Positions 62,811 to 64,000 of a DNA stretch of 64,000 nt are shown piece by piece. A program made the position numbers and the translations under genes. The notes under the pieces are model-generated. The model searched no databases and was not told the origin of the DNA. It was given only the letters and a program-made list of their open reading frames with translations. The stretch is from Nymphaea colorata. Its lineage: Eukaryota; Streptophyta; Magnoliopsida; Nymphaeales; Nymphaeaceae. Location: positions 12,043,289 through 12,107,288 of the forward strand of contig NC_045146.1 in assembly GCF_008831285.2 (NCBI RefSeq), in the 5' to 3' direction. The first letter of the stretch is position 1; the number at the start of each line of letters is the position of its first letter.

Positions 62811-64000
62811 TATTCAAATCTGACAGATGGCCTCTTTTGGTCTTCCTTCCGTCTCCGTCACTAACATGACCAGTGGATCCTAAGCACCAATCTTTTCATT
62901 CAGTTTGGGGCTTCATTGCCGTTTATCTTGGCCATCAAAAGCTCTCGTAAGAAGAGGAAAAAGAGAGAGAGCGAGAGATTGGGGGACCAATCCAAGAATA
63001 AATTAACCGGTGAAGAGGCAGCTCGATGGTGATGGGACCATGCAATTGGAATGGGAAAAGGTCGTGGAAAACTTTTACTTGAATGCTCCATTGTGTCCAA
63101 AAAAGTTGGTATTCAATTAATACAAGGCACCGCGCTGTCCAATAATTGGATCGCCGTTTCCATTAACACCAGCGGTACGCATTGCTATGTAACCCTCTTT
63201 AAAAAAATATGAAGCCGAGTCGGCCCATGCCACACTGATACGAGCCCATATATTAAGGAAAAATTAATTTATATCGCTAGAGCTTGATAAAACTCATATA
63301 TGTGTGTGTATAACCATGGTTTAAGCATCAAAATTATGAACTTCTATTACATACAAATCAAAGCCAATCAGTCAAATTGTTTTCCGTATAAGAAGAAAAT
63401 TGAAAATTTGAATTTAACTATAGGGCTAGGATCTGGCTAGGCGACAAGCGTGTTTACAAGAACGGGCCCGCTCAATGACTGACTTTGAAAAGTAGACGCC
63501 TAGTGGAGGTAGAACGAAGGGAGGCGGAGACTTATCATTTTTCTAGGGGGCATTTGATACCTTCGTGTTTGAATATACTTTTGCTGATATGGTAAAAGAT
63601 GCATGATACAATCCACAGTTCATCAAACTAAGAATCTATAATCAAGATTCTTATTTTACTACTTTGTATTGGGAAAAAAGTTTGGATTTAAGATCGGAGG
63701 TGGAATGTTTGATCTTAAATCGAGGGTTCTGAAATCTTGAAGATTTTAAATTGGAGGCAACCAAACGCTCCCAGATCATTTGCTTAATAGCTAATAGTTG
63801 TTTAGGCAATCAAACTTAGTCAAACGACTTATGTTTAATTTATTAACAAATGACTATAATATGACGCTGGTTGATTTGATTCTAGTCATACTATAATCTA
63901 TACTTCAATGGGTCTATAAAAAATGATAAAAGTGAAGGCAGATGCAATCACTTGAGGAATTTGTTCTATGAAAACTAGTTTTTTTTTTTTAAAAAAAAAA
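60889..64000. other. Intergenic, right edge
   Basis: No gene recognised. Homopolymer T runs at 61329-61348; the window ends in a T run followed by an A run (63981-64000). Open frames at 61550-63100 have no family features. Confidence 0.45.
62747..62808. repeat. Compound (CT)n(AT)n microsatellite
   Basis: About 15 CT dinucleotides pass directly into about 16 AT dinucleotides. Confidence 0.97.

Noticed and set aside
1..64000. tRNA, rRNA, microRNA precursors and CRISPR arrays
   Set aside because: Looked for common plant microRNA words, tRNA boxes and regularly spaced repeats by eye and saw none that hold up.
63971..64000. T run followed by A run at the window end as a palindrome or terminator
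   Set aside because: Simple homopolymers cut by the window edge; nothing supports a function.

Overview
The window is nuclear DNA of a flowering plant. It has AT-rich intergenic DNA with many GA, CT, AT and AC microsatellites. Its multi-exon genes have short exons, GT-AG introns of about 0.1 to 3 kb, and products that occur only as plant-type families (DIVARICATA MYB, MLO, ATL RING-H2, plant PAT-type DHHC acyltransferase). First exons and the intronless ATL gene are clearly GC-rich, which would fit a non-grass monocot or an early-diverging angiosperm, but the species cannot be told from the sequence.

Layout. 1-4000: a broken fragment of a MYB gene, then a head-to-head inverted duplication of an ATL-type RING-H2 gene. 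The left copy (minus strand) is frameshifted. The right copy (plus strand) has an intact reading frame but no ATG before its membrane segment. 4000-10085: intergenic DNA with a degraded Ty1/copia reverse transcriptase-RNase H relic (6740-7930). 10086-13834: a DIVARICATA-like two-MYB-domain transcription factor, two exons. 16967-23051: a six-exon gene for an alpha/gamma-adaptin-binding protein (AAGAB/p34 family). 25033-32372: a complete 15-exon MLO gene (539 residues), closest in its motifs to the Arabidopsis MLO5/7/8/9/10 group. About 33020-33195: an orphan piece of the first exon of the AP-3 complex beta subunit. 40543-48483: a ten-exon DHHC S-acyltransferase gene (698 residues). 48500-64000: mostly gene-free, with one broken gene fragment (58896-59580) whose upstream exon sequence has been tandemly triplicated.

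All four intact multi-exon genes lie on the minus strand. They are ordinary single-copy-style plant genes, with no cluster of metabolic or defence genes. Three of the products touch membrane traffic or membrane protein handling (AAGAB, MLO, DHHC enzyme), but nothing in the sequence shows they work as a unit. The exon models were built by hand from splice sites, reading phase and family conservation. Each of the three large models closes in frame from ATG to stop, which is good internal support. I did not find a convincing undescribed system. The most unusual structures are the ATL inverted duplication with a missing start codon, an intron in the DHHC gene flanked by 11-base direct repeats, the AP-3 beta exon fragment and the triplicated exon near 59.5 kb.
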